Of a DNA stretch of 64,000 nucleotides, positions 17,835 through 26,610 are shown piece after piece. The notes under the pieces were generated by a model that was not told where the DNA came from, did no database searches, and was given only the letters and a program-made list of their open reading frames with translations. The DNA lies in NCBI RefSeq assembly GCF_041435115.1, contig NZ_CP108046.1:7006001-7070000 (forward strand). Reading direction: 5' to 3'. Within the stretch, counting starts at the first letter, position 1; each line of letters opens with the position of its first letter. The stretch comes from Streptomyces sp. NBC_00289 (GTDB lineage Bacteria > Actinomycetota > Actinomycetes > Streptomycetales > Streptomycetaceae). Made by a program: the position numbers and the translations under genes.

Positions 17835-18392
17835 TCAGCGCTCGCCCAGCAGCGTGAGGAAGTCGCGGAACGCGCCGGGCATGTCCACCGACTCCGGGTC
17901 CAGCAGCCACTGGTACTGCAGGCCGTCCATCACCGCGATCAGGAGCGGGGCCGTGCGTTCCGGGGTGAGGCCGTTCGGCAGCGTGTCGCCGTACTCGGCG
18001 CGCAGGGCCGTCGCCATGCTCACGCGCACCCGCGTGTAGCGCTCGGTGAAGTACTCCCGCGCCGGATGCCCCTCGGTGACGCTCTCGCCGAGCAGCGCGG
18101 AGAAGGTCTGGATGATCCCGGGGCGCATCGCGTTGTACTCGACCAGTGAGGCGAGCAGGTCGACCCGCCACTGTGTGTCCGGCAGGGCGTCCCACTGGTC
18201 CCGCTCCTCGAGTACGGCGACGAGCAGCGCGTCCTTGGTGGGGAAGTGGTGCAGCAGCCCCTGCTGGGTGAGGCCGACCCGTTCCGCGACCGAGGCGAGG
18301 CTCGCGCCCCGGTAACCGCGCTCGGCGATCACCTCCAGGGCGGCCCGGACGATCTCCGCGCGCCGCTCCTCACTCCTGACCCTGGCGTTCAT
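17835..18392 (-). CDS. TetR-family transcriptional regulator
   Basis: A 185-aa regulator with the N-terminal TetR helix-turn-helix: RAEIVRAALEVIAERGYRGASLASVAERVG, then TQQGLLHHFPTKDALL. The C-terminal ligand domain carries the AmtR/BetI-like tryptophan-rich ending QYQWLLDPESVDMPGAFRDFL. ATG at 18392 is preferred, with a weak GGTGA site; the upstream in-frame ATG at 18410 is an alternative. It is transcribed away from the beta-glucosidase and probably represses it through sites in the 122-bp gap, responding to a sugar or glucoside. The regulatory target is inferred from arrangement. Confidence 0.9.
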   Translation of the reverse strand: MNARVRSEERRAEIVRAALEVIAERGYRGASLASVAERVGLTQQGLLHHFPTKDALLVAVLEERDQWDALPDTQWRVDLLASLVEYNAMRPGIIQTFSALLGESVTEGHPAREYFTERYTRVRVSMATALRAEYGDTLPNGLTPERTAPLLIAVMDGLQYQWLLDPESVDMPGAFRDFLTLLGER

Positions 18393-18443
18393 GCCGTCAC
18401 CGTACGGCATCCCCACGCACCGAAAATAACGGGGAAGTAACAA

Positions 18444-18478
18444 AACCTACCGCTCTACAGGTAACGGGTGCACGATGT
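18444..18478. promoter_or_regulatory. Candidate operator between TetR and beta-glucosidase genes
   Basis: An AT-richer stretch contains ACCT-N10-AGGT (within ACCTACCGCTCTACAGGT) and GTAAC on both sides. It is a loose dyad located in the divergent promoter. Weak evidence. Confidence 0.35.
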
Positions 18479-18514
18479 GGGGGACCGAACGGACTTCGAC
18501 GAGGAGGCGCCGCG

Positions 18515-20962
18515 ATGGCGGAAACCCTGGGACCCCGCTCCACACCGGCCGACGAGGCCCGCGAGGCGGTCGTCGCGGCGGCCCTCGGCAAGCTGGACCT
18601 CGACGCCAAGTCGCGGCTGCTGTCCGGCCAGGACATGTGGTCCCTGCCCGCCCTGCCGGAGATCGGCCTGGACTCCCTGGTCATGTCCGACGGCCCGATC
18701 GGTGTCCGGGGAGTGCGCTGGACCGCCGACGACCCGTCCGTGGCGCTGCCCTCCCCGACCGCGCTCGCCGCCACCTGGGACCCCGCCCTGGCCCGCCGCG
18801 CCGGTGTGCTCCTCGCCCAGGAGGCCCGCCGCAAGGGCGTCCACGTGCTGCTCGCGCCCACGGTCAACCTGCACCGATCCCCGCTCGGCGGCCGGCACTT
18901 CGAGGCGTACAGCGAGGACCCCTACCTGACCGGCCGGATCGGCTCCGGATACGTGAGCGGTGTGCAGGAGGGCGGGGTCGGCACCACGGTCAAGCACTTC
19001 GTCGCCAACGACGCCGAGACGGACCGCTTCACGGTGAACAACCTGGTGGGCGAACGCGCCCTGCGCGAGCTGTACCTGGCCCCCTTCGAGCTCATCGTCG
19101 AACACGCCCGCCCCTGGGGCGTCATGACCGCGTACAACACCGTCAACGGCACGACCATGACCGAGCACCGCCGCCTCGTGAACGAGGTGCTGCGCGGCGA
19201 ATGGGGCTTCGACGGCTTCAACGTCTCCGACTGGATGGCCGCCCGCTCGACGGCCGGCGCCGTCGAGGGCGGCCTGGACGTGGCGATGCCCGGCCCGCGG
19301 ACCGTCTACGGTGAGGCCCTCGCCCGGGCCGTCCGGGACGGCGAGGTCGAGGAGGCCACGGTCGACGAGGCCGTCCGCAACGTGCTGCGGCTCGCGGCCC
19401 GGGTCGGCATCCTCGAGGGCGCCGAACCGGCCGTCACCGAACTCCCCGACTCCGTCGACGGGGTGGCCCTGGCCCGCGAGATCGCCCGCCGCGCCTTCGT
19501 CCTCGTCCGCAACGAGCGTGACGCCCTCCCGCTGAAACCCGGGAAGGTCGCCCTCATCGGCGCCGCCGCCCGCGACGCCCGCGTCCTCGGCGGCGGCTCC
19601 GCCACCGTCTTCCCCGCCCGGACCGTCTCCCCGCTCGACGGCCTCACCGCCGCCCTCCCCGAGGGCACCCTCAGCTACGCCCTCGGCGCCGACCCCACCA
19701 CCGAACTCGCCGTCGCCGACAAGGGGTTCGTCCTGCGCGCCGTCTGCCGCGACGCCGAAGGGAACGTCATCGGCACCGGCTCCGCGCCGAACGGCCACCT
19801 CCAGTGGATGGGCTCGGACCTTCCCGCGGGCGTCACCCACGAGGCCCTGCACACCGTCGAACTGACCGGCACCTTCACCCCGCGCACCACCGGCCCGCAC
19901 ACCTTCGGCATCAAGGGCATCGGCGCCTTCACCCTCACCGTCGACGGCACCACGTACTTCGACGACGTCCAGCGCCCCGCGAAGGACGACCCCTTCGTGA
20001 CCTTCTTCGGCGCCCCGGAGCCCCGCGCCCGGGCCGCACTGACCGCGGGCCAGCCGGTCGACGTCTCCCTCACCCACGTCGTCGATCTGCCCGACGACCT
20101 GTCGATCAAGGTCGTCACCTTCTCCCTCGCCCACCAGGAGCCGCAGCGCGACCCCGACGAGCTGATCGCCGAGGCCGTGGCGGCGGCACGCGACGCGGAC
20201 ACGGCCGTCGTCGTGGTCGCCACCACCGACCGGGTCGAGTCCGAGGGCTTCGACCGCACCGACCTCACGCTGCCCGGCCGCCAGGACGACCTGGTCCGCG
20301 CCGTCGCCGCCGCCAACCCCAACACCGTGGTGGTCGTCAACTCCGGCTCCCCGGTGGAACTGCCGTGGCGTGCGGACGTCGCCGCCGTCCTGCTCAGCTG
20401 GTTCCCCGGCCAGGAGGGCGGCGCCGCCCTGGCGGACGTGCTGACGGGAGCGCACGAGCCCGGTGGCCGCCTGCCCACCACCTGGGGCTCCCTGGCCGCC
20501 GCCCCGGTCACCCGGGTGGTCCCCGAGAACGGTGAACTTCGCTACGACGAGGGTGTGTTCATCGGTTACAGCGCCTGGGAGAAGGAGGGCCGCGCTCCCT
20601 CGTACCCCTTCGGTCACGGTCTCGGCTACACCGACTGGACGTACGAGGCGGTCGAGACCCGGGGCACGAGCGTCCGGGTCCGCCTGCGCAACGACGGCGC
20701 CCGCGCGGGCCGCGAGGTCGTACAGGTCTACCTCGCGCCGGTCGACCGCGACCCCGGGCGTCCGGCGCGCCGGCTCGCCGGGTTCGCGACCGTCGAGGCC
20801 GGCCCCGGCGAGCGCGTCGAGGTCACCGTGGAACTCCCGCGGCGCGCCTTCGAGATCTGGGACGAGGCGAGCAACGCGTGGTCGTTTGTGAAGGGTTCGT
20901 ACGAGATCCAGGTGGGACGCTCGATCGCGGACCGTCGGGTGACGGCGACTACTAACGTCTGA
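18515..20962 (+). CDS. GH3 beta-glucosidase with inserted PA14 domain
   Basis: An 815-aa glycoside hydrolase family 3 enzyme hydrolysing beta-glucosides. The N-terminal barrel has MSDGPIGVRG, LLAPTVNLHRSPLGGRHFEAYSEDP and VKHFVAND, with the nucleophile Asp239 in GFNVSDWMA. The second domain begins near residue 320. A PA14 carbohydrate-binding insert spans about 395-545 (HLQWMGSDLP ... FTLTVDGTTYFDDV). A C-terminal fibronectin-III-like domain starts after YPFGHGLGYT. There is no signal peptide, so it acts on imported cellodextrins or glycosides. GGAGG precedes the ATG. It is divergent from the TetR gene and is followed by a strong hairpin. Confidence 0.95.
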   Translation: MAETLGPRSTPADEAREAVVAAALGKLDLDAKSRLLSGQDMWSLPALPEIGLDSLVMSDGPIGVRGVRWTADDPSVALPSPTALAATWDPALARRAGVLLAQEARRKGVHVLLAPTVNLHRSPLGGRHFEAYSEDPYLTGRIGSGYVSGVQEGGVGTTVKHFVANDAETDRFTVNNLVGERALRELYLAPFELIVEHARPWGVMTAYNTVNGTTMTEHRRLVNEVLRGEWGFDGFNVSDWMAARSTAGAVEGGLDVAMPGPRTVYGEALARAVRDGEVEEATVDEAVRNVLRLAARVGILEGAEPAVTELPDSVDGVALAREIARRAFVLVRNERDALPLKPGKVALIGAAARDARVLGGGSATVFPARTVSPLDGLTAALPEGTLSYALGADPTTELAVADKGFVLRAVCRDAEGNVIGTGSAPNGHLQWMGSDLPAGVTHEALHTVELTGTFTPRTTGPHTFGIKGIGAFTLTVDGTTYFDDVQRPAKDDPFVTFFGAPEPRARAALTAGQPVDVSLTHVVDLPDDLSIKVVTFSLAHQEPQRDPDELIAEAVAAARDADTAVVVVATTDRVESEGFDRTDLTLPGRQDDLVRAVAAANPNTVVVVNSGSPVELPWRADVAAVLLSWFPGQEGGAALADVLTGAHEPGGRLPTTWGSLAAAPVTRVVPENGELRYDEGVFIGYSAWEKEGRAPSYPFGHGLGYTDWTYEAVETRGTSVRVRLRNDGARAGREVVQVYLAPVDRDPGRPARRLAGFATVEAGPGERVEVTVELPRRAFEIWDEASNAWSFVKGSYEIQVGRSIADRRVTATTNV

Positions 20963-20986
20963 TCCGGGGCAGAACCCCTCACGAGC

Positions 20987-21022
20987 AGCCCCGGCCCGGG
21001 ACCTGACACCCGGGCCGGGGCT
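20987..21022. terminator. Hairpin after the beta-glucosidase
   Basis: A 14-bp perfect stem (20987-21000 with 21009-21022) and 8-nt loop, followed by TTGTG. It lies between the convergent GH3 and mutarotase stops, so it can serve both. Confidence 0.8.
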
Positions 21023-21046
21023 TGTGCGTTCCGGGGCCCGCGGGGA

Positions 21047-22024
21047 TCAGCGGGCCGAGAAGCCGTACACCGTCTCCGAGCGGAACGCCTCGCCCGGCCG
21101 CAGCACCGTGCTCGGGAACTCCGGCCGGTTGGGGGAGTCGGGGAAGTGCTGGGTCTCCAGCGCCACGCCGTCCCCGGGAGCGAACGGACCGTCCAGGTGG
21201 TCCGCCGTGTACAGCTGGAGCCCGGGCTCGGTGGTGGCCACCGTCAGGACCCGCCCGGACACCGGGTCGTGCAACTCGGCGACCTCGACGGGAGTGTCCG
21301 TCACGCCCTTGTCCAGCACGAAGTTGTGGTCGTACCCGGAGCCGGTCTTCCGCGCCTGCCGGAAGTCGAAGCGGGTCCCCGGCACGTCGTCCAGGGCGCC
21401 CGTCGGGATCAGGTCCGCGTCGACCGGCGTGCAGCGGGAGGCGGCCAGCCGCAGGAGGTGACCGCCCGCGTTCCCGGAGCCGGAGCCCGCGAGGTTCCAG
21501 TAGGCGTGGTTCGTCAGGTTCACCACGGTCGGCGCGTCCGTCACCGCCTCGTAGGCGATCCGCAGCGCACCGGACTCGCCGAGCGTGTACGTCGCCGAGA
21601 CCTCCAGCCGCCCCGGGAACCCCTCCTCGCCGTGCGGACTGACCCGGGAGAGGCGCAGGCCGTGTTCGAGCGGTGCCACGTCCCACACGCGCTTGTCGAA
21701 GCCACGCTCGCCGCCGTGCAGGGAGTTCGGCCCGTCGTTGCGGGCCAGCTCGTACGTCACCCCGTCCAGCGCGAACCGGCCGCCCGCGATCCGGTTCGCG
21801 TACCGCCCGACCAGGGCGCCGAGGTACGGACCCGAGTGCGCGAGGTAGCCGTCCAGATCTGCGAACCCCAGCACCACGTCCCCGGCCCGCCCGTCCCGGT
21901 CCGGGACCTCGACCGACTGCACGATCCCGCCGTACGACAGGACCCGAACCCGGACGCCGGCCCGTTCCAGGGTCCAGCGGTGGACCGGGGTGCCGTCGGG
22001 AAGTGTGCCGAAGAGTTCGTTCAT
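21047..22024 (-). CDS. galM: Cytoplasmic aldose 1-epimerase (mutarotase), second copy
   Basis: A 325-aa mutarotase, paralogous to the exported one at 2095-3243 but without a signal peptide. Conserved residues are His in SLHGGERGFDKRVW, His in HAYWNLAGSGSG, Asp in DHNFVLDKG and Glu in LETQHFPDSPNRP. ATG at 22024 begins the conserved MNELFGTLPDG sequence. The ribosome site is weak, and the seven-residue upstream extension starting at 22045 is unlikely. It is convergent with the beta-glucosidase, so a role on glucose or galactose released inside the cell is plausible. Confidence 0.93.
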   Translation of the reverse strand: MNELFGTLPDGTPVHRWTLERAGVRVRVLSYGGIVQSVEVPDRDGRAGDVVLGFADLDGYLAHSGPYLGALVGRYANRIAGGRFALDGVTYELARNDGPNSLHGGERGFDKRVWDVAPLEHGLRLSRVSPHGEEGFPGRLEVSATYTLGESGALRIAYEAVTDAPTVVNLTNHAYWNLAGSGSGNAGGHLLRLAASRCTPVDADLIPTGALDDVPGTRFDFRQARKTGSGYDHNFVLDKGVTDTPVEVAELHDPVSGRVLTVATTEPGLQLYTADHLDGPFAPGDGVALETQHFPDSPNRPEFPSTVLRPGEAFRSETVYGFSAR

Positions 22025-22061
22025 GTGCGAAACCCTAGGACACACCTGCGCGAACCCCGCG

Positions 22062-22952
22062 TCAGGCCTTCCCGGACGTCACCGCGCGGTACGCGATCTC
22101 CGCCAGCCGCGCCTGGCCGTTCACACTCGGGTGGAACCAGTCCCAGTGGCTCAACTGGTCGGTGCCGAAGCGGTAGTCGTAGACCGCGCCGCCGTCGAAG
22201 CGGCACCGCTCGTCCTTCGCGCAGACCTCCTCCAGCACCTCGTTGTACGCCTCCACCCGCTTCTGCACGGTGTCCCGGCGCAGCGTCGCCGCCGAGTCCA
22301 GGGCGTCCGCGTCGCCCAGCATCGACGGGCAGATGCCCAGCTTCCACACCTGTTTGCCCAGCGGGTTGGTGCGCCCCTCGGACCAGAGCCGCTTCAGGTT
22401 GGGCACGCTCGCCACGTACACCTGAGCCCTGGGCAGTTCCTCGCGCAGGGTGCTCATCGCGTCCTTAAACTCGGCGCGGAAGTCGGCCACCGAGGTCATC
22501 GCGGAGATGCTCGCCCGGCAGGCGTCGTTCGCCCCCGCCATCACCGTGACCAGCTCCGGCCGATGCGCCGCCGCCTGCGCCATCTGGCCGGGCAGGTCCG
22601 CCATCCGCGCCCCGGTCACCGCGTAGTTCCAACTGCGCTCGGCCGCCTTCGCCGCACCCAGCAGCCGGACGGCCAGCGAGTCGACCTCGGTGCTGGCGCC
22701 GGTCGCCCACGAGACCTCCGGGCAGTCCGTGAGGACCGCGCAGGCGTCGAAACCGCGCGTGATGGAGTCACCCACGGCCGCGACCGAAGCCGGGCTGCGG
22801 TCCCAGGCCGGCGGACTCGGCGCGCGTGTGGCCTTCCGTGCCGCGGTGGGCCCGGCGGACTCGCCGCCGGCCGCGTCACAGCCGCTGACGCCCAGGACGG
22901 CCGCGGCCAGGACGGCGAGTAGCGCCCGTGAGCGGTTGCTTGGCTTCCGCAT
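22062..22952 (-). CDS. SGNH/GDSL-family hydrolase lipoprotein
   Basis: A 296-aa secreted esterase or acyl hydrolase. Signal peptide RALLAVLAAAVLGVSGC has a lipobox with Cys25. The four SGNH blocks are visible: AVGDSITRG (Ser63), the Gly of VTGARMADLPGQ, MAGANDAC (Asn) and WFHPSVNGQ (Asp/His). The frame continues upstream, but ATG at 22952 starts the signal peptide. It lies 37 bp upstream of the mutarotase start on the same strand and may be cotranscribed with it. The substrate may be polysaccharide acetyl groups or lipids; this is not determinable. Confidence 0.9.
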   Translation of the reverse strand: MRKPSNRSRALLAVLAAAVLGVSGCDAAGGESAGPTAARKATRAPSPPAWDRSPASVAAVGDSITRGFDACAVLTDCPEVSWATGASTEVDSLAVRLLGAAKAAERSWNYAVTGARMADLPGQMAQAAAHRPELVTVMAGANDACRASISAMTSVADFRAEFKDAMSTLREELPRAQVYVASVPNLKRLWSEGRTNPLGKQVWKLGICPSMLGDADALDSAATLRRDTVQKRVEAYNEVLEEVCAKDERCRFDGGAVYDYRFGTDQLSHWDWFHPSVNGQARLAEIAYRAVTSGKA

Positions 22953-23234
22953 CCCCTGATGATCCCCTCGGTCGGCGTGCGCGGCGGTCGGTCCTCGTCC
23001 TCGGTGGTTCTTCCCCCTCCATACCAACGCGCGGGAGTTCCCGGCCGGGCCGCGGGCGACGACGCACACCCGTACAAGCGTCCTGCCGGGTGAATGGCGG
23101 GCGTTTCACGGCACCGGGACCGACGGTACGTCACACTCCTTGCGCCGCCGCACGGTAGCCTCGCCATCAACGTGGCTGCCCGGCCACTGCCGTCCGCCAG
23201 TACGCAAGATGTCCCGCTCTGCCCGGAGGTCCCG

Positions 23235-23729
23235 GTGACGACACGTGGAGTTCTGTACGTGCACTCCGCGCCGCGCGCGCTGTGCCCGCACGTCGAGTGG
23301 GCCGTCGCCGGGGTGCTCGGCACACGCGTCAACCTCGACTGGATCCGGCAGCCCGCCGCGCCCGGCACCTGGCGCTCGGAGTTCTCCTGGCAGGCCGAGG
23401 CCGGCACCGCCTCCAAACTCGCCTCCGCGCTGCGCGGCTGGCACCTGCTGCGCTTCGAGGTCACCGCCGAGCCCTGCCCGACCGCCGAGGGCGAGCGCTA
23501 CAGCTGCACCCCCGACCTCGGCATCTTCCACGCCGTCACCGGCATCCACGGCGACATCCTCATCCCCGAGGACCGCCTGCGGGCCGCCCTGCTCCGCTCC
23601 CAGCGCGGCGAGACGGACCTCGAGTCCGACCTCGCCAAGCTCCTCGGCAAACCCTGGGACGACGAACTGGAGCCCTTCCGCTACGCGGGCGAGGGCGCAC
23701 CGGTGCGCTGGCTGCACCAGGTGGTGTGA
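23235..23729 (+). CDS. DUF3145-family protein
   Basis: A 164-aa actinobacterial protein of unknown function. The compact sequence starts TTRGVLYVHSAPRALCPHVEWA and includes LDWIRQPAAPGTWRSEFSWQA, GWHLLRFEVTAEP and YSCTPDLGIFHA; this combination is characteristic of DUF3145. The GTG at 23235 has GGAGG 5 nt upstream, which rules out the 47-residue upstream extension. It has no membrane segment or signal. It sits next to the fatty-acid operon but points toward it, and a long perfect hairpin separates the two. Confidence 0.9.
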   Translation: MTTRGVLYVHSAPRALCPHVEWAVAGVLGTRVNLDWIRQPAAPGTWRSEFSWQAEAGTASKLASALRGWHLLRFEVTAEPCPTAEGERYSCTPDLGIFHAVTGIHGDILIPEDRLRAALLRSQRGETDLESDLAKLLGKPWDDELEPFRYAGEGAPVRWLHQVV

Positions 23730-23756
23730 CGAAACGCCCCGCGCGGCAACGGCCCT

Positions 23757-23790
23757 GAAGGGGCGCGGGAAACCGCGCGACCGGTCCCAC
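23757..23790 (-). repeat. Dispersed Streptomyces intergenic element, partial copy B
   Basis: AAGGGGCGCGGGAAACCGCGCGACCGGTCC is the short end of the same element seen at 2022-2075 and 63273-63453 (there on the opposite orientation). It directly follows the DUF3145 stop. Confidence 0.5.
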
Positions 23791-23808
23791 CGTCCGGCAG
23801 ACGAACAG

Positions 23809-23854
23809 AACGGCGTGTGGCCCGCCCCCGACCGGGGGCGGGCCACACGCCGTT
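23809..23854. terminator. Perfect 22-bp hairpin between DUF3145 and fabF
   Basis: Arms 23809-23830 and 23833-23854 are perfectly complementary, so the true loop opens a few pairs. It lies between convergent stops and is a strong bidirectional terminator. Confidence 0.88.
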
Positions 23855-23865
23855 CACCGCACGGT

Positions 23866-25137
23866 TCAGACCGAGCGGAACGCCAGCACCACGTTGTGCC
23901 CACCGAACCCGAACGAGTCGTTGAGCGCGGCGATCCGACCCTCGACGGGCAGCTTGCGCGCCTCGCCGCGGACGATGTCGGCATTCGCCTCGGCCTCGGG
24001 GTCGAGGTTCTCGACGTTGATGGTCGGCGGCGCGAGCCGGTTGTACAGGGCGAGGACGGTCGCGACCGACTCGACGCCACCCGCGCCACCGAGCAGATGA
24101 CCGGTCATCGACTTCGTCGCGGACACCGCGAAGTGGTCGGCGTCGTCGCCGAACACCTTCCGCAGCGCCTTCAGCTCGGCCACGTCACCGGCCGGCGTGG
24201 AGGTGGCGTGCGCGTTGACGTGCACGATCTCCGCCGGGTTCAGGTCGGTGTTGTCGAGCAGGTTCTGCAGGGCGTGCGAGATGCCGCGGCCCTCGGGCTC
24301 CGGCTGCACGATGTCGTGGCCGTCGGCGGAGATGCCCTGGCCGACCGCCTCGGCGTACACCCGGACACCGCGCTTGGCGGCGTGCTCGGCGGACTCCAGG
24401 ACGACGACGCCGGCGCCCTCGCCGAGGACGAAGCCGTCACGGCCGATGTCGTAGGGACGCGAGGCGCCCTGCGGGTCGTCGTTGTTCTTGGACATCGCCA
24501 TCATGTTGCCGAAGGCGGCGATGGGCAGCGGGTGGATCGCCGCCTCCGTGCCACCGGCGACGACGACGTCGGCGCGGCCGGTACGGATCATCTCGATCGC
24601 GTAGCCGATGGCCTCGGCGCCCGACGCGCAGGCGGAGACCGGCGTGTGCACGCCCGCACGGGCGCCCACGGCCAGACCCACGTTGGCGGAGGGGCCGTTC
24701 GGCATCAGCATGGGGACGGTGTGCGGGGAGACGCGGCGGACGCCCTTCTCCTTGAGCACGTCGTACTGGTCGAGCAGGGTCGTCACGCCGCCGATGCCGG
24801 AGGCGATGACGGCACCGAGCCGGTCGGGGTCGACGGACGCGTCCTCGCCGGCCCTGGCGGTGAAGCCGGCGTCGGCCCACGCCTCCTTGGCGGCGATCAG
24901 CGCGAACTGCGCCGAGCGGTCCAGGCGACGGGCCTGCGGCCGCGGGATGACCTCGGTCGGCTCCACGGCCACCGGGGCCGCGATACGGACGGCCTGCTCG
25001 GCCGCCCACTCCTGCTCCAGGGGCTTCACGCCGGACCGGCCGGCGATCAGGCCTTCCCAGGTCGAGGCTGCGTCGCCACCCAGCGGTGTGGTTGCGCCGA
25101 TACCGGTGACGACCACGGTGCGATTGGTCGGGCTCAC
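23866..25137 (-). CDS. fabF: 3-oxoacyl-[acyl-carrier-protein] synthase II
   Basis: Condenses malonyl-ACP with acyl-ACP in type II fatty acid elongation, cytoplasmic. The 423-aa ketosynthase shows Cys170 in VSACASG, His310 in NAHATSTPAGD, and Lys342/His347 in TKSMTGHLLGGAGG: the full Cys-His-His set. GFGGHNVV near the C-terminus is also family-typical. GTG start at 25137. It is the last gene of fabD-fabH-acpP-fabF, 100 bp after acpP with a small hairpin between, and ends at a strong terminator. Streptomyces fabF of this operon is essential for straight and branched fatty acid synthesis in well-studied species. Confidence 0.97.
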   Translation of the reverse strand: MSPTNRTVVVTGIGATTPLGGDAASTWEGLIAGRSGVKPLEQEWAAEQAVRIAAPVAVEPTEVIPRPQARRLDRSAQFALIAAKEAWADAGFTARAGEDASVDPDRLGAVIASGIGGVTTLLDQYDVLKEKGVRRVSPHTVPMLMPNGPSANVGLAVGARAGVHTPVSACASGAEAIGYAIEMIRTGRADVVVAGGTEAAIHPLPIAAFGNMMAMSKNNDDPQGASRPYDIGRDGFVLGEGAGVVVLESAEHAAKRGVRVYAEAVGQGISADGHDIVQPEPEGRGISHALQNLLDNTDLNPAEIVHVNAHATSTPAGDVAELKALRKVFGDDADHFAVSATKSMTGHLLGGAGGVESVATVLALYNRLAPPTINVENLDPEAEANADIVRGEARKLPVEGRIAALNDSFGFGGHNVVLAFRSV

Positions 25138-25173
25138 GGGAATTCATTCTCCATCGGATACGAGGGGGACAAC

Positions 25174-25189
25174 CCCCGCGTAAGCGGGG
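25174..25189 (-). terminator. Small hairpin between acpP and fabF
   Basis: CCCCGC-GTAA-GCGGGG, a 6-bp stem with a stable tetraloop in the acpP-fabF gap. It is too short for a full terminator, but could attenuate or stabilise the upstream acpP message. Confidence 0.4.
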
Positions 25190-25237
25190 ACTACGGCGCC
25201 ACCGCCGGGTGGCGGGGCATACGGACCGATCCGGGGA

Positions 25238-25486
25238 TCAGGCCTGGTTCTTGAGGATGTAGCTCGTCGCGTCGCCGACCGTCTTGAGGTTCTTGACGTC
25301 CTCGTCGGGGATCTTGACGTCGAAGCGCTCCTCGGCGGCGACGACGACCTCGACCATGGACAGCGAGTCGACGTCCAGGTCGTCGGTGAAGGACTTGTCC
25401 AGCTGGACGTCCTCAACCGGGATGCCGGCGATCTCGTTCACGATGTCGGCGAGACCGGCGACGATCTCTTCCTGAGTGGCGGCCAT
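25238..25486 (-). CDS. acpP: Acyl carrier protein
   Basis: An 82-aa acidic carrier protein that holds growing acyl chains on a phosphopantetheine arm. The attachment serine is Ser41 in DLDVDSLSMVEVV. Helix I (EEIVAGLADIVNEIAG) and helix III (EERFDVKIPDEDV) match fatty-acid-synthase ACPs rather than polyketide ACPs. The open frame is longer, but ATG 25486 with AGGAGCG upstream is the right start. It lies between fabH and fabF in the fab operon. No polyketide genes are nearby. Confidence 0.97.
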   Translation of the reverse strand: MAATQEEIVAGLADIVNEIAGIPVEDVQLDKSFTDDLDVDSLSMVEVVVAAEERFDVKIPDEDVKNLKTVGDATSYILKNQA

Positions 25487-25592
25487 GTCAGGCGCTCCTT
25501 CGTTGGTGTTTCCAGAGGGTGTGGCTCCCACCGCGTACGAGCGGTGGGTGGTGCGTGTCCCGCACCGGATCGCATGATCCGGCACGGAGTGC

Positions 25593-26588
25593 CTAGGGGA
25601 GGGTAACGACCGTGGCGGCGTACACGAGACCCGCCCCGAATCCGATGACGAGCGCGGTGTCGCCGCTCTTCGCCTCACCGGTCGCCAGAAGCCGCTCCAT
25701 CGCGAGCGGAATCGAGGCGGCCGAGGTGTTGCCGGTGGTGCGCACGTCACGGGCGACCGTGACGTGTTCCGGCAGTTTGAGAGTCTTCACCATCGAGTCG
25801 ATGATCCGCTCGTTGGCCTGGTGGGGAATGAAGACATCCAGGTCGTCCGAGGTGATTCCGGCCGCGTCCAGCGCCTGCTGGGCGACCTTCGCCATCTCGA
25901 ACACGGCCCAGCGGAAGACCGCCTGGCCCTCCTGGGTGATCGCGGGGAACTTGCCGGAGCTGTCGTACTCCGTCCACGGCACGGTCTGCTTGATGGTGTC
26001 GGACTTGTCGCCCTCCGAACCCCAGACCGTCGGGCCGATCGCGGGCTCCTGGGCGGGGCCCACGACCACCGCGCCGGCGCCGTCGCCGAACAGGAAGGCC
26101 GTGGCGCGGTCCTCCAGGTCGGTCAGATCGGAGAGCCGCTCCACGCCGATCACCAGGACGAACTCCGCCGAGCCCTCGACGACCATGCCCTTGGCGAGGG
26201 TGAGGCCGTAGCCGAAGCCCGCGCAGCCGGCCGAGATGTCGAAGGCGGCTGCCTTGTTCGTGCCGAGCTTGTCGGCGATCTCGGTCGCCACGGCCGGCGT
26301 CTGCTTGAAGTGCGAGACGGTCGAGACGATCACGCCGCCGATCTGCTCGGCGGTGATCCCGGCGTCGGCGATCGCCTTGCCGGACGCCTCGATCGACATC
26401 GCGGCGACGGTCTCCTCGTCGGAGGCCCAGTGCCGGGTCTGGATCCCCGAGCGCGAGCGGATCCACTCGTCGGACGAGTCGATCGTCTCGAGGATCACCT
26501 CGTTGGGCACGACCCGAATCGGACGGTAGCCGCCCACGCCGAGGATGCGCGCGTACGGTGCGCCCTTGCTCGGCTTGATCTTCGACAT
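25593..26588 (-). CDS. fabH: 3-oxoacyl-[acyl-carrier-protein] synthase III
   Basis: Initiates fatty acid synthesis by condensing an acyl-CoA primer with malonyl-ACP. The 331-aa thiolase-fold protein has Cys122 in SAGCAGFGYG, His256 in IPHQANERI and Asn287 in RTTGNTSAASIP, the complete catalytic triad. In Streptomyces this enzyme accepts branched primers, which sets the iso/anteiso profile. It lies 22 bp after fabD and 106 bp before acpP, all on the same strand. The start ATG at 26588 follows AAGGAGCC. Confidence 0.97.
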   Translation of the reverse strand: MSKIKPSKGAPYARILGVGGYRPIRVVPNEVILETIDSSDEWIRSRSGIQTRHWASDEETVAAMSIEASGKAIADAGITAEQIGGVIVSTVSHFKQTPAVATEIADKLGTNKAAAFDISAGCAGFGYGLTLAKGMVVEGSAEFVLVIGVERLSDLTDLEDRATAFLFGDGAGAVVVGPAQEPAIGPTVWGSEGDKSDTIKQTVPWTEYDSSGKFPAITQEGQAVFRWAVFEMAKVAQQALDAAGITSDDLDVFIPHQANERIIDSMVKTLKLPEHVTVARDVRTTGNTSAASIPLAMERLLATGEAKSGDTALVIGFGAGLVYAATVVTLP

Positions 26589-26610
26589 GATCGGTCGGCT
26601 CCTTAGGGGG

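Noticed and set aside
18455..20617. 720-codon open frame antisense to the beta-glucosidase
   Set aside because: It mirrors the GH3 gene with Val/Gly/Asp-rich shadow composition, no domain and no ribosome site. Typical high-GC antisense openness.
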